The notes below the pieces were generated by a model. That model did not search any database, was not told the DNA's origin, and saw nothing but the letters and a program-made list of their open reading frames with translations. From positions 47,004 to 111,003 of the forward strand of contig JASMKO010000028.1 of the NCBI GenBank assembly GCA_030749225.1: 64,000 bases of DNA, read 5' to 3'. Each line of letters begins with the position of its first letter. The stretch's first letter is position 1. The DNA comes from Verrucomicrobiota bacterium (GTDB lineage: Bacteria; Verrucomicrobiota; Verrucomicrobiia; Limisphaerales; UBA1096). This document shows, piece after piece, positions 18,666-27,563 of the stretch. Made by a program: the position numbers and the translations under genes.

Positions 18666-19310
18666 ATGAGGGAAGGCTTGGAGGCAAACAATTTCCTGGT
18701 TCCAATGGTCGTCGAGCAGACGGGCCGGGGCGAACGCGGTTACGACATCTACTCGCGGCTGCTGGTCGACCGCATTGTGTTCATCGGCACGCCGATCGAC
18801 GACACGATCTCGAATCTGGTGATCGCGCAGTTGCTGTTCCTGCAGATGCAGGATCCGAAGAAGGACATTCACCTTTACATCAACTCGCCGGGCGGCAGCA
18901 TTACCGCCGGCTTGGCGGTATACGACACGGTGCAGTTCCTGACCTGCGATGTGAACACCTACTGCATTGGCCAGGCTGCCAGCATGGGGGCGATCCTTCT
19001 CGCCGCCGGCACCAAGGGCAAACGCCATGCCCTGCCAAATGCACGCATCATGATCCACCAGCCGTGGGGTGGGGCGCAGGGCAACGCGGCCGACATCGAG
19101 ATCCAGGCGGCGGAAATCCAACGACTGAAGGATCGGCTCAACGAAATCCTTGCGGAGCACACCGGCAAAAAAATAAAGCAGATCGTCACCGACTCGGATC
19201 GGGATCATTTCATGTCGCCCGAGGAAGCGAAGGAGTACGGGCTCGTGGACGAGGTGGTGAAGTCGCGCAAGGATGTCACCAGCCTCAACGACGGGAAAAA
19301 GAAGAAATAG
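18666..19310 (+). CDS. clpP: ATP-dependent Clp protease proteolytic subunit ClpP
   Basis: About 214 residues containing the ClpP serine-protease fold: [30 protein letters not shown], the nucleophile in [14 protein letters not shown], the catalytic His in MIHQPWGG, and the Asp in [20 protein letters not shown]. ClpP assembles as a tetradecamer chamber fed by ClpX or ClpA. ATG at 18666 ([15 protein letters not shown]) fits the family; the frame is open to 18636. clpX starts 12 bases after its stop, so the two form an operon, as in many bacteria. A C-terminal lysine tail (GKKKK) is present. Confidence 0.97.
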   Translation: MREGLEANNFLVPMVVEQTGRGERGYDIYSRLLVDRIVFIGTPIDDTISNLVIAQLLFLQMQDPKKDIHLYINSPGGSITAGLAVYDTVQFLTCDVNTYCIGQAASMGAILLAAGTKGKRHALPNARIMIHQPWGGAQGNAADIEIQAAEIQRLKDRLNEILAEHTGKKIKQIVTDSDRDHFMSPEEAKEYGLVDEVVKSRKDVTSLNDGKKKK

Positions 19311-19322
19311 TTTTCAGCAGCC

Positions 19323-20624
19323 ATGGCGAGCCCCAACCAGATCACCCTTTGCAGTTTCTGCGGGAAATCCCACTCAGAGGTCCGCAAGCTGATCGCCGGT
19401 CCGGGCGTGTACATCTGTGACAATTGCATCCTCGTCTGTAAGAACGTCCTCGACAAGGAACTGCAGGCTGAGGAGAAGAAAAAGGCGATCAAGCTCAACG
19501 TCCCGAAGCCGAAGCAAATCAAGGCGGCGCTAGACGAGCACTGCATCGGGCAGGAAGCCGCCAAGAAGGCCTTGTCCGTCGCGGTGCACAACCATTACAA
19601 GCGCATCCAGTCTGGCCTCGCGGTCAAGCCTCAGGGAGACGACAAGATCATCCGTAGCGAGACCAGCGGCGGCGAGATCGAGATCGAGAAGAGCAACATC
19701 CTGCTGCTGGGCCCAACCGGCTCCGGCAAGACGCTGCTCGCCCGCACGCTGGCCCGCATGCTGGACGTGCCGTTTGCGATCGCCGACGCCACCACGCTGA
19801 CCGAGGCCGGCTACGTTGGGGACGACGTCGAAAACATCGTCCTACGACTCCTGCAGGCGGCCGACTACGACGTGAAGCGCGCGCAGATCGGCATCATTTA
19901 CGTCGACGAAATCGACAAGATCACGCGCCGCACGGAGAACGTCTCGATCACCCGCGACGTCTCCGGCGAAGGTGTGCAGCAGGGACTTCTGAAGATTCTC
20001 GAGGGCACTGTCTGCAACGTCCCGCCGCAGGGCGGCCGCAAGCATCCCCAGCAGGAATACATCAAGCTCGACACCACCAACGTGCTTTTCATTTGCGGCG
20101 GCGCGTTCGTCGACCTCGACAACATCATCCAGCGCCGCATCGGCAAACACGTGCTTGGCTTCTCCGGCAAGGACGATTCCCAGCGCAACGACAAACCCAG
20201 CGCGGAAGATCGGGACATTCTCAAGCACGTCGAGCCGGAAGACCTACTCAGTTACGGTTTTATCCCGGAATTCATCGGACGGTTGCCGGTACACACATCG
20301 CTTGAGGAACTCGACGAGGAACAACTTGTCCGCGTCATGACCGAGCCGAGAAACGCCCTCACAAAACAGTTTGCAAAGCTGTTTGAGATGGACGGCGTGA
20401 AGCTCAAGTTCACCGACGACGCCCTGACCGAGTTGGCCAAAGCCGCCATCAAGCGCGGCACCGGCGCGCGCGGCCTCCGCAGTCTGATGGAGAAACTGAT
20501 GCTCGACACGATGTACGAGATTCCTGACTCGACAGACGTCGTCTCGGTCAAGGTCACCGACAAGGTCGTGCTTGGCCAAGCGGAGCCGGTGTTCCAACGT
20601 CGGCAAAAGAAGGCCGCCGCCTGA
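19323..20624 (+). CDS. clpX: ClpX, ATP-dependent unfoldase of the ClpXP protease
   Basis: A 433-residue AAA+ protein. An N-terminal C4 zinc-binding domain (CSFCGKS and ICDNCILVC, about residues 10-41) recognises adaptors and substrates. Walker A is GPTGSGKT (about 130), Walker [10 protein letters not shown], and sensor regions and the [13 protein letters not shown] element follow. It unfolds substrates into ClpP, whose gene lies 12 bases upstream. The C-terminus ([20 protein letters not shown]) carries a palindrome copy at 20571 read as LGQA. The aminotransferase gene begins nine bases downstream. Confidence 0.97.
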   Translation: MASPNQITLCSFCGKSHSEVRKLIAGPGVYICDNCILVCKNVLDKELQAEEKKKAIKLNVPKPKQIKAALDEHCIGQEAAKKALSVAVHNHYKRIQSGLAVKPQGDDKIIRSETSGGEIEIEKSNILLLGPTGSGKTLLARTLARMLDVPFAIADATTLTEAGYVGDDVENIVLRLLQAADYDVKRAQIGIIYVDEIDKITRRTENVSITRDVSGEGVQQGLLKILEGTVCNVPPQGGRKHPQQEYIKLDTTNVLFICGGAFVDLDNIIQRRIGKHVLGFSGKDDSQRNDKPSAEDRDILKHVEPEDLLSYGFIPEFIGRLPVHTSLEELDEEQLVRVMTEPRNALTKQFAKLFEMDGVKLKFTDDALTELAKAAIKRGTGARGLRSLMEKLMLDTMYEIPDSTDVVSVKVTDKVVLGQAEPVFQRRQKKAAA

Positions 20625-20633
20625 CCCCCACCG

Positions 20634-21824
20634 ATGTCGAGTGACTTCAAGCCCGGCGACATTGTCGCCCAGCAGGTCCAGCGCATTCCCCGCTCCGGAA
20701 TTCGCGAGTTTTTTGACCTCGTGCAGGGCCGGCCTGACGTCATCTCACTCGGCGTGGGCGAGCCGGACTTCGTCACGCCGTGGCACATTCGCGAGTCGGC
20801 GATTTATGCCCTCGAGCGCGGCCACACCAGCTACACCTCAAACCTTGGCCTACCCAAGCTGCGCGCCGCCATCAGCGGCTACATCGCCGGGGGCTTCAAG
20901 GTGCGGTACGATCCGGAAACACAGATTCTCGTCGGTGTCGGCGTCAGCGAGATGCTCGACATCACGCTGCGGGCGATCATCAATCCCGGCGACGAGATCC
21001 TCTACCACGAGCCATGCTACGTCAGTTACGCGCCCGGCATCGCGCTGGCCCACGGCGTGCCGGTGCCGATGCCGTGCCTGGCCAAGAACGGATTCGCCGT
21101 GACTGCCAACGCTATCGAGCAGGCGATCACGCCCCGGACCAAGGCGCTGATGTTGAACTTCCCCACCAACCCCACCGGCGGCACGATGACCCGCGAGTCG
21201 CTCGAGGCGATCGCCTGCCTGGCCAGGTGCCACAACCTGCTCGTGATCACCGACGAGATTTACGCCGAACTGACCTTTGAGGGGAAGCACACCAGCATCG
21301 CGGCGCTGCCCGGCATGGCCGAGCGAACGATATTTCTCCACGGCTTTTCCAAGGCCTACGCGATGACCGGCTTCCGCATCGGCTACGCCTGCGGCCCGCC
21401 GGCACTAATCGAGGCGATGATGCGCATCCACCAATACTCCATGCTGTGCGCCAGCATCATCAGCCAGGAAGCCGCGATCGAGGCGCTGCAACATGGCGCA
21501 GAGTCGGTCGCTGAAATGAAGGAGCAGTACCGGCTCCGCCGTAACTTCATTGTCAAGGCGTTCAACGATATGGGGCTTGAGTGTCAAATGCCGCGCGGCT
21601 CGTTCTACGCCTTCCCCAGCGTGCAGTCCACAGGCCTCAGTTCTGGTGAGTTCGCGTCACTGCTGGTAGCGGAAGAAAACATCGCCTGCGTTCCAGGCAA
21701 TGCCTTCGGCCCATCGGGCGAGGGGCACCTGCGGTGCTGCTTCGCCACCGGCCTCGAGCAAATCAAGGTAGCCTGCGAACGGATGGCCCGGTTTGTGCGG
21801 TCGTTAAAAACTGCCGGCTCTTGA
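20634..21824 (+). CDS. PLP-dependent aminotransferase, class I/II
   Basis: A 396-residue fold-type I aminotransferase. Landmarks are ISLGVGEPDFVTP near the N-terminus, LMLNFPTNPTGG, LVITDEIYAELTF, the PLP lysine in LHGFSKAYAMTGFRIGY (Schiff-base Lys followed by the phosphate-binding Arg), and LRCCFATG near the end. This matches the aspartate/aromatic group (AspC/PatA-like). The amino donor and acceptor are not evident. It lies nine bases after clpX and may be read through from it. A palindrome copy occurs five bases after the stop. Confidence 0.9.
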   Translation: MSSDFKPGDIVAQQVQRIPRSGIREFFDLVQGRPDVISLGVGEPDFVTPWHIRESAIYALERGHTSYTSNLGLPKLRAAISGYIAGGFKVRYDPETQILVGVGVSEMLDITLRAIINPGDEILYHEPCYVSYAPGIALAHGVPVPMPCLAKNGFAVTANAIEQAITPRTKALMLNFPTNPTGGTMTRESLEAIACLARCHNLLVITDEIYAELTFEGKHTSIAALPGMAERTIFLHGFSKAYAMTGFRIGYACGPPALIEAMMRIHQYSMLCASIISQEAAIEALQHGAESVAEMKEQYRLRRNFIVKAFNDMGLECQMPRGSFYAFPSVQSTGLSSGEFASLLVAEENIACVPGNAFGPSGEGHLRCCFATGLEQIKVACERMARFVRSLKTAGS

Positions 21825-21844
21825 CGCACTTGGCCAAGCACAGC

Positions 21845-22297
21845 CTATGTGGACATCCAAGAAATGTAGGCCACCCATTGACCGTCATCCCGTCCAAGTG
21901 TACAGGCCATGTAGCGACCCTGAGGCAGTTGTTTTGACCGGTCTGTCCTCTCCTTAAGGTCGGCCAGTTTCCACCATGGCTTACCTCGACCGATCTGGAT
22001 GGACGGCTTCGCGTTATCGCCGGTTTTGAAGATGTCATTTTCCAAGAAGTCCGCCTTTTGTTCTTCGGTGAGGCAGAGCTTCAACGCCAGCGCGTCGTCG
22101 ATGCCAGAGCCGAGGAAAAGGTAACCCAAACTACTGGCTCCGTCAGGAAACCGAATCCCGGTGCGCTGTGTCACTTCATTCAGTTCATTGTTGGTGACAT
22201 TGGGTGCCACCAGGTGGATGTCATCCCCAAATTCAAGGCAGCCGCAAAAAAACGCAGTTGCCATAAGGACAACTGCGTTTCGAGTAAAGTTGCGCAC
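21845..22297 (-). CDS. Small hypothetical lipoprotein
   Basis: About 150 residues from a GTG start at 22297, ten bases after the stop of the PPIase gene. The N-terminus RNFTRNAVVLMATAFFCGC has the basic, hydrophobic and Cys arrangement of a lipoprotein signal with the modified Cys at about residue 19. The mature part (LGYLFLGSGIDDALALKLCL, QGRYMACTLGRDDGQWVAYI) resembles no family I recognise. A terminator-like hairpin is embedded in the signal-peptide codons (22246-22280). A longer frame to 22390 overlaps the PPIase gene and is unlikely. Confidence 0.6.
   Translation of the reverse strand: MRNFTRNAVVLMATAFFCGCLEFGDDIHLVAPNVTNNELNEVTQRTGIRFPDGASSLGYLFLGSGIDDALALKLCLTEEQKADFLENDIFKTGDNAKPSIQIGRGKPWWKLADLKERTDRSKQLPQGRYMACTLGRDDGQWVAYISWMST
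22246..22280 (-). terminator. Intrinsic terminator inside the lipoprotein signal codons
   Basis: Read on the minus strand: AAACGCAGTTG (22280-22270), a nine-base loop, CAACTGCG (22260-22253) and then seven T residues (22252-22246). The eight-pair stem extends to eleven pairs with A-T pairs. It lies 28 bases after the stop of the cyclophilin-FKBP gene and fits its terminator, yet it overlaps codons 6-18 of the downstream lipoprotein gene. It could partially limit expression of the second gene. Confidence 0.8.
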
Positions 22298-22307
22298 AGT
22301 TGTGCGG

Positions 22308-23357
22308 TTACTTGATGTCGAGTAACTCAACCTCGAAGATGAGGGTGGTATTCGGTGGGATCGGCCCACGGCCCTGTGGACCATAGGCAAGGTCGGATGG
22401 AATATAGAGCATCGACTTGCCGCCTTTTTTCATCAACTGCAGCCCCTCTGTCCAACCAGGAATCACGCGGTTAAGCGGGAAGGTCGCCGGCTGGCCGCGC
22501 TCGACGGAGCTGTCGAACACTTTGCCGCTGATGAACTTGCCGGTGTAATGCACAGTCACTTGGTTGGTCGCTTCCGGGCTGGCACCGGTTCCGGCGCTCA
22601 ACACCTTGTAGGCCAAGCCGGAGGCGGTGGTCTTCACGCCTTCTTCTTTTTTGACCTTGGCCAGGAACGCCCCGCCCTCGGCTATGTTTTTCTCGCCTGG
22701 AGACTTGATGTTGGCACGCAGATTGGCGAACTGCGCCTCGTCGCCCTTGAACGCCACAGCCTTTTCGCCAATACGCTTGATGGTCACTTTATTGATCTTG
22801 TCGCCCTTGGCGATGGCGTTGACGACATCCTGCCCCTTGACGACATGACCAAAGACGGTATGCCTGCCGTCGAGCCACGGCGTGGCCTTGTGGGTAATGA
22901 AAAACTGACTGCCGTTGGTGCCCGGCCCGGAGTTGGCCATGGAGAAAATCCCGGGGCCGCTGTGCTTCAGCGTCGTGTCGATTTCGTCCGGGAACTTGTA
23001 ACCCGGGTCGCCCGTGCCGGTACCCTTCGGGCAGCCGCCCTGAATCATGAAGTCAGCAATCACGCGGTGAAAGTTCAAACCGTCGTAATACGCCGCACCC
23101 TTGGCATCGGCCGGTTTGCCGCCAGTTTTGGAGTAATGCTTCGTGCCCTCCGCCAGACCAACAAAGTTGGCGACCGTCATCGGGGTTTTCTCGAACTCGA
23201 GTTTACCAAGGATGGTGCCCTTGGCCGTCTCGATCTCGGCGTACAGGCCATCCGCCAGTTTTTCTTCGTTTTGTGCCATTACAGAAAACGTCGCCAGTAC
23301 CATGGCTGCGGCCAAGGTGCCTTTCAAGTTATGGTTCATTTTCGCCATCGATTTCAT
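22308..23357 (-). CDS. Secreted peptidyl-prolyl isomerase: cyclophilin-FKBP fusion
   Basis: About 349 residues with a signal peptide ([19 protein letters not shown]). Residues about 40-190 are a cyclophilin domain: [34 protein letters not shown] with the catalytic Arg, [22 protein letters not shown]. After a linker, about 250-349 form an FKBP domain: [37 protein letters not shown], and the C-terminal [14 protein letters not shown]. Both are folding catalysts acting on prolyl bonds and here are presumably periplasmic. Possible starts are 23357, 23348 and 23339; all give a signal peptide. A terminator follows within 30 bases. Confidence 0.9.
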   Translation of the reverse strand: MKSMAKMNHNLKGTLAAAMVLATFSVMAQNEEKLADGLYAEIETAKGTILGKLEFEKTPMTVANFVGLAEGTKHYSKTGGKPADAKGAAYYDGLNFHRVIADFMIQGGCPKGTGTGDPGYKFPDEIDTTLKHSGPGIFSMANSGPGTNGSQFFITHKATPWLDGRHTVFGHVVKGQDVVNAIAKGDKINKVTIKRIGEKAVAFKGDEAQFANLRANIKSPGEKNIAEGGAFLAKVKKEEGVKTTASGLAYKVLSAGTGASPEATNQVTVHYTGKFISGKVFDSSVERGQPATFPLNRVIPGWTEGLQLMKKGGKSMLYIPSDLAYGPQGRGPIPPNTTLIFEVELLDIK

Positions 23358-23479
23358 GGGACGACAGAGGGAACCCAAAAATGCCGCCGCCCGCAATGTT
23401 TAATTCGCGCACAGGCCGCAATCGCGCCGTTCGGGATTGACCGTAAACCGGTTACGCTTTTAGCTCCCCGGCAGTAAAC

Positions 23480-25588
23480 TTGCGCGCCGCCACCCCACAA
23501 CTCCCCCGCCGCTTGGCCAAACTAGGCCTGGCCTGCCTGCTCGCGGGCGGTGGCTTGGCCAACGGCGAAATCCAGTTCGACATCTTCATGGGATTCGCCG
23601 GCAAGGCGCGTCAGGGCGACTGGTTCCCGGTGACGTTCGAGATCCACAACGACGGCCCGACCTTCGACGGCCAAGTCGAGCTGCGGTCGCGCTTTGGCAG
23701 CAACCCGGTCTACCGCTACGACGTCGAACTGGCCACAAATACCCGCAAGCGTTTCACACTCCCGGTTTTTGGAGACGTCAACTCCAACTGGACGGCCCGG
23801 CTGCGTAACGGCCGCAAGACGGTAGCCAAACATGATGAACTGAAACTCGACAGCATGGATGCACAAACCGTCCTTGTCGGTACGTTGAGCGGCCAGCAGG
23901 CCGGCGGCCCGGTGCTGCCCAAGACGCGCTTCAAGCGCCGATGGGAGAATGAACGTTTTGCCCCGGTCGTGGCGCAGCTGCAGGCGGACATCTTTCCCGA
24001 CGATCCCATCGCGCTGGGCGGCCTGCGCACGCTCTACCTCAACTCCGCACGCGCCATCCACCTGCGCCCCGAGCAGGCCGCCGCCCTCACGACGTGGGTG
24101 CTCGGCGGCGGGCACCTGATGCTGGCAGTCGACCAACCCGGGGATGTCACCGGCACGCCCTGGCTGACCGGCTTGGTTCGCGGCCAGTTCGGCCCTGTGC
24201 AAAACAGTGCCGTTGGCCAAGCGCTGGGCCAATGGCTCGACGAGGCGGGCTACTCCAACGTCGGCCTTCCGGATGACGCGTTCGCCGCCGGGCAACTCGC
24301 CGCCGCCGCGGTGCGCCTGGCCAACGGCAAGGCGCTGATCGTGCACGATGACCGGCCGGTTGCCGCCAAGGCCAATCGCGGCCTTGGCCAAGTGAGCGTG
24401 CTCGGCTTCAACCCGGAGCGCGAGCCGTTCAAGTCGTGGAGGAACCGCGCCTGGTTCTGGGCGCGCTTGGCCAAGGTTTCCCCCGCTTGGTACGAGACGG
24501 AAGCGCCAGCCCAGCAGTACGGCTGGTTGCACATCGACGGCGTCTACGGCGCGATGCTCGACAGCCGACAGGTCAGCAAGCTCCCGGTCATTTGGCTGCT
24601 GCTGCTGCTCGGCGCCTACCTTGTCATCATCGGGCCGGTGGATCGCATCTGGCTCAAGCGCATCAACAAACAGATGCTCACTTGGCTGACCTTCCCGGCA
24701 TATGTCGCGATTTTTTCGCTGCTGATTTATTTCATCGGCTACAAGCTGCGCGCCGGCCAACTCGAGTTGAACGAACTGCATATCGTCGATGTGCTGCCAG
24801 GGCAGCAGGAAGTTCTGCGCGGCCGTAGTTACGCGTCGATTTACTCACCGATCAACGACGACTACCGGCTTGGCGGCAGCTTCGCGCAAAGTGCCATTCG
24901 CTCCGAATATGGCGGTGCATCCCGCGGTAATGTAGGCGACTCGTTACGGATACAGCACAACATAAGAAGGCTCGAGGCTCTCGCCGAAGTGCCGATCTGG
25001 ACGAGCCGCCTTCTCTGCTCCGAATGGATCGCGACAGACAACGACGGGGTCACGGCAACCCTCACCAAAAACGGATCAACCGGCTACGAGCTGGCCCTCA
25101 GGAATGGACTCGATAAAGCAATCACTGGTGCAGCATTACTGTCGGATGGCAGAATCACCGAGTTGGAATTTCAATCGCCGCCGGGCAGCACGCGCACGCT
25201 CCGCATCCAAACCGCCGCGTCTCCTCATGCCGAAAGTGAATTTGAAAGAATCAGTGGCGGTGGAAGGTTCGAGGGTGCCGTGAAAACCCGAAACCAGGCA
25301 TTCGGCGACACCGAAAGTGGCCGGATCGATCCTATTTTGATGAACATCATCACTTGTTCCTTCCCGGCACTCCTCAGAACTGGTGAAAATCAAGAAGGCC
25401 CCCTCGTTGCCAACTTCAGCAGTTCGGGCGGACTCGACCTCTCCTCGCACGCTGAACGCGGCGGAGTCGTTCTTTTTTTGCTGGCGGAGGATCATGCGCC
25501 GATTCCTTCCACGGGGCTTTTTGAAACCAAACTTGGCCGAGCACGCACCCTGTACCGAATTCCACTCGAGACCACCAAAACCGATTAA
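23480..25588 (+). CDS. Large exported protein with internal membrane helices
   Basis: A 702-residue protein starting with TTG. A signal-like segment (LGLACLLAGGGLANG) is followed by a beta-rich region (QGDWFPVTFEIHNDGP), a GATase-like alpha/beta region (about 170-330, WVLGGGHLMLAVDQPGD), then two membrane helices near residues 370-425 (VIWLLLLLGAYLVIIG and TFPAYVAIFSLLIYFIGYK) and a long C-terminal domain. This layout resembles periplasmic partner proteins encoded beside ABC-2 transporters in PVC and gliding bacteria. The next gene, 30 bases downstream, is an ABC ATPase, which supports that link. Three palindrome-type sequences lie within. Confidence 0.7.
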   Translation: MRAATPQLPRRLAKLGLACLLAGGGLANGEIQFDIFMGFAGKARQGDWFPVTFEIHNDGPTFDGQVELRSRFGSNPVYRYDVELATNTRKRFTLPVFGDVNSNWTARLRNGRKTVAKHDELKLDSMDAQTVLVGTLSGQQAGGPVLPKTRFKRRWENERFAPVVAQLQADIFPDDPIALGGLRTLYLNSARAIHLRPEQAAALTTWVLGGGHLMLAVDQPGDVTGTPWLTGLVRGQFGPVQNSAVGQALGQWLDEAGYSNVGLPDDAFAAGQLAAAAVRLANGKALIVHDDRPVAAKANRGLGQVSVLGFNPEREPFKSWRNRAWFWARLAKVSPAWYETEAPAQQYGWLHIDGVYGAMLDSRQVSKLPVIWLLLLLGAYLVIIGPVDRIWLKRINKQMLTWLTFPAYVAIFSLLIYFIGYKLRAGQLELNELHIVDVLPGQQEVLRGRSYASIYSPINDDYRLGGSFAQSAIRSEYGGASRGNVGDSLRIQHNIRRLEALAEVPIWTSRLLCSEWIATDNDGVTATLTKNGSTGYELALRNGLDKAITGAALLSDGRITELEFQSPPGSTRTLRIQTAASPHAESEFERISGGGRFEGAVKTRNQAFGDTESGRIDPILMNIITCSFPALLRTGENQEGPLVANFSSSGGLDLSSHAERGGVVLFLLAEDHAPIPSTGLFETKLGRARTLYRIPLETTKTD

Positions 25589-25618
25589 CGCTTTCCCAAG
25601 CGCAATCAAAACGAAACC

Positions 25619-26596
25619 ATGTCAAATGAATCGACGATCCTTCCGCCGCCCGTCTCCAATGCCGCTGTCGAGACGTTCGGCCTCACGCGCCATTACGGCA
25701 CGCTGACCGCGCTCAACCGGCTCGACCTCACCGTGAACCGGGGCGACCTCTTTGGCTTCATTGGCTCGAACGGCGCTGGCAAGACCACCACGCTTCGCAT
25801 TCTCTCGACCTTCCTCTCGCCGTCAACCGGCACCGCACGCGTCCTGGGCCACGATGTCGTTCGCGAGGCGAATCAGGTTCGGCGCATCCTCGGCTATATG
25901 CCTGACTTCTTCGGCGTCTACAAGGACATGGAGGTCACGGAGTATCTCGACTTTTTTGCCGCGTGCTACCGCATCGGTGCAACCAAGCGCGAGCAGACCA
26001 TCAACGACGTGCTCGAGCTGGTCGGCCTCAGCGAAAAAAAAGGCGCGCTCATCGGCGCGCTCAGCCGCGGCATGCAGCAACGCATCGGCCTCGCCCGCGT
26101 GCTCGTGCACGACCCGGAGATCCTACTGCTCGACGAGCCGGCCAGCGGGCTCGATCCGCGCGCGCGCATCGAAATGATGGCCATCCTGCAGGAGTTGCAG
26201 CGGCTCGGCAAAACGATCCTCATCTCTTCTCACATTCTCAGCGAACTGCAGTCGCTCTGCAACCGCGTCGCCATCATCGAGAAAGGCAGCCTGATTTACA
26301 CCGGACCGGTGCAGGGGGTGCAGGATCAGTTCGCACAAAAACCGGGCTTCCGGCTTAGCGTGGCCGACAACCCGCAGCGCGCGATTGAGCTGCTGCGCGA
26401 ACGCCCCGAGATCGCCGAGGCGGAGCCCGAGGAGGAGAGCGGACGAATCCGCGTCGTATTGGCCGACGGCCTGGCCAACGGCGGCGTGATCGCGGAGATC
26501 ATCGTCAATAGCGGGCTCCAGCTTACTGGGCTGGAGGAGGATGAGATGGATTTGGAGGACGTATTCCTGCAGGTCACACGCGGCGAAACGCAGTAG
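25619..26596 (+). CDS. ABC transporter ATP-binding protein, CcmA/ABC-2 type
   Basis: A 325-residue ATPase with Walker A FIGSNGAGKTT, signature LSRGMQQRIGLARVL, Walker B ILLLDEPASGLDPRARIEM and switch His in ILISSHILSEL. The C-terminal 90 residues are of the ABC-2 exporter type (YTGPVQGVQDQF, LEDVFLQVTRGE). Its permease is not encoded beside it: the next gene is a minus-strand deacetylase. The upstream 702-residue membrane protein is the only candidate partner nearby. Confidence 0.9.
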   Translation: MSNESTILPPPVSNAAVETFGLTRHYGTLTALNRLDLTVNRGDLFGFIGSNGAGKTTTLRILSTFLSPSTGTARVLGHDVVREANQVRRILGYMPDFFGVYKDMEVTEYLDFFAACYRIGATKREQTINDVLELVGLSEKKGALIGALSRGMQQRIGLARVLVHDPEILLLDEPASGLDPRARIEMMAILQELQRLGKTILISSHILSELQSLCNRVAIIEKGSLIYTGPVQGVQDQFAQKPGFRLSVADNPQRAIELLRERPEIAEAEPEEESGRIRVVLADGLANGGVIAEIIVNSGLQLTGLEEDEMDLEDVFLQVTRGETQ

Positions 26597-26608
26597 CCGC
26601 CCCGCTGA

Positions 26609-27466
26609 TCAGTCGCCGGTAAACCGGTTCAACCGCGAACGGACGTCTTGCCTAAACCGCTCAATGCACTCATCAATATATCCGGCAATGTTCATCGATG
26701 GATCATCCACAAGCGGCTTCAAGTCCATCGCGTAACTGGCCATCTTTGAGTGATCAACCGCATGCGAATCGTAAAACGTCGCGTTGCCCCGCAGCCGCCC
26801 TTCCAGCGCTAGGTCGTAGCGTTTGCCACCACTGATCTGTGAATCGAAAATGCTAATGAGTGCGCGAACCAAATTGGGTCGGTTATTCAATTCGAGTAGT
26901 ACCTTTTCACTATCGAGCAACCAGTTGAGATCGCGCCAGACTTCTACACCGTAAATCTTCGCGGGCTGAACGTCCTTCGGCAGTTCTCGCAACGCTTGGA
27001 TCAGCGGCACGACCACCGCGACATGCGTATCGTGTTTATCGGCGAGGTTGTGCGTGTAAATCACCTGCGGCCGGGCCGCCGCGAGGATCGTTCGCAAGTC
27101 GGCGGTGTAGTCGCTGTTGCCCGGCTGTTTCACCGCCGAGCTGGGGTAGTCAAGCTGCGCCATGAACGCGTACTCGCCGACAACAGACGCCTTGCGCTGT
27201 TCTTCGGCGCGCACAACCTGCATCTGTTCGTCGGTATAGCCAGCATACTCGTTGGCTCGCGAACTGCCGGCACCATTGGTTACCGTCACGCCGCCAAACC
27301 ACGCCTGCGGCTGCTTGTAGCAGGCGAGGATGCCGTGCAGCGCCATCACCTCAAGGTCGTCCTGATGCGCGCCGACGCCGAGGTGGGTCGTGCGGCCAAG
27401 CGCCTGGTCCGGTTCATTGTCGTCGGGGATGAACAGGTCGGCGCTCGGGTTGGCAAACTGGATCAT
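26609..27466 (-). CDS. PIG-L family deacetylase
   Basis: About 285 residues with the LmbE/PIG-L zinc-site motif LGVGAHQDDLEVMALHGI (canonical AHPDD), a second His-containing element IYTHNLADKHDTHVAVV, and the flanking Asp/Glu pattern. Family members remove N-acyl groups from GlcNAc-type sugars or mycothiol precursors; no substrate can be named here. ATG 27466 (MIQFANPSADLFIPDDN) was chosen because the open frame upstream runs through two palindrome copies at 27500 and 27518. No signal peptide is seen. Confidence 0.85.
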   Translation of the reverse strand: MIQFANPSADLFIPDDNEPDQALGRTTHLGVGAHQDDLEVMALHGILACYKQPQAWFGGVTVTNGAGSSRANEYAGYTDEQMQVVRAEEQRKASVVGEYAFMAQLDYPSSAVKQPGNSDYTADLRTILAAARPQVIYTHNLADKHDTHVAVVVPLIQALRELPKDVQPAKIYGVEVWRDLNWLLDSEKVLLELNNRPNLVRALISIFDSQISGGKRYDLALEGRLRGNATFYDSHAVDHSKMASYAMDLKPLVDDPSMNIAGYIDECIERFRQDVRSRLNRFTGD

Positions 27467-27499
27467 AATCGCAATGGGGAACGCGGCCGGGAAACGCCG

Positions 27500-27527
27500 C
27501 TTGGCCAAGTCAATCCGCTTGGCCAAG
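27500..27527. repeat. Tandem pair of CTTGGCCAAG palindromes
   Basis: Two copies, at 27500-27509 and 27518-27527, are eight bases apart; a partial copy (AAGCGCTTGGCC) follows at about 27535. They fill the gap between the PIG-L gene and the glycosidase gene upstream of it. Confidence 0.9.
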
Positions 27528-27563
27528 TTTCGTCAAGCGCTTGGCCGCAGGGTACAAAATCAT

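Noticed and set aside
22548..23477. Plus-strand frame opposite the cyclophilin-FKBP gene
   Set aside because: The minus strand carries two clear enzyme domains; the plus-strand product has biased composition and no motif.
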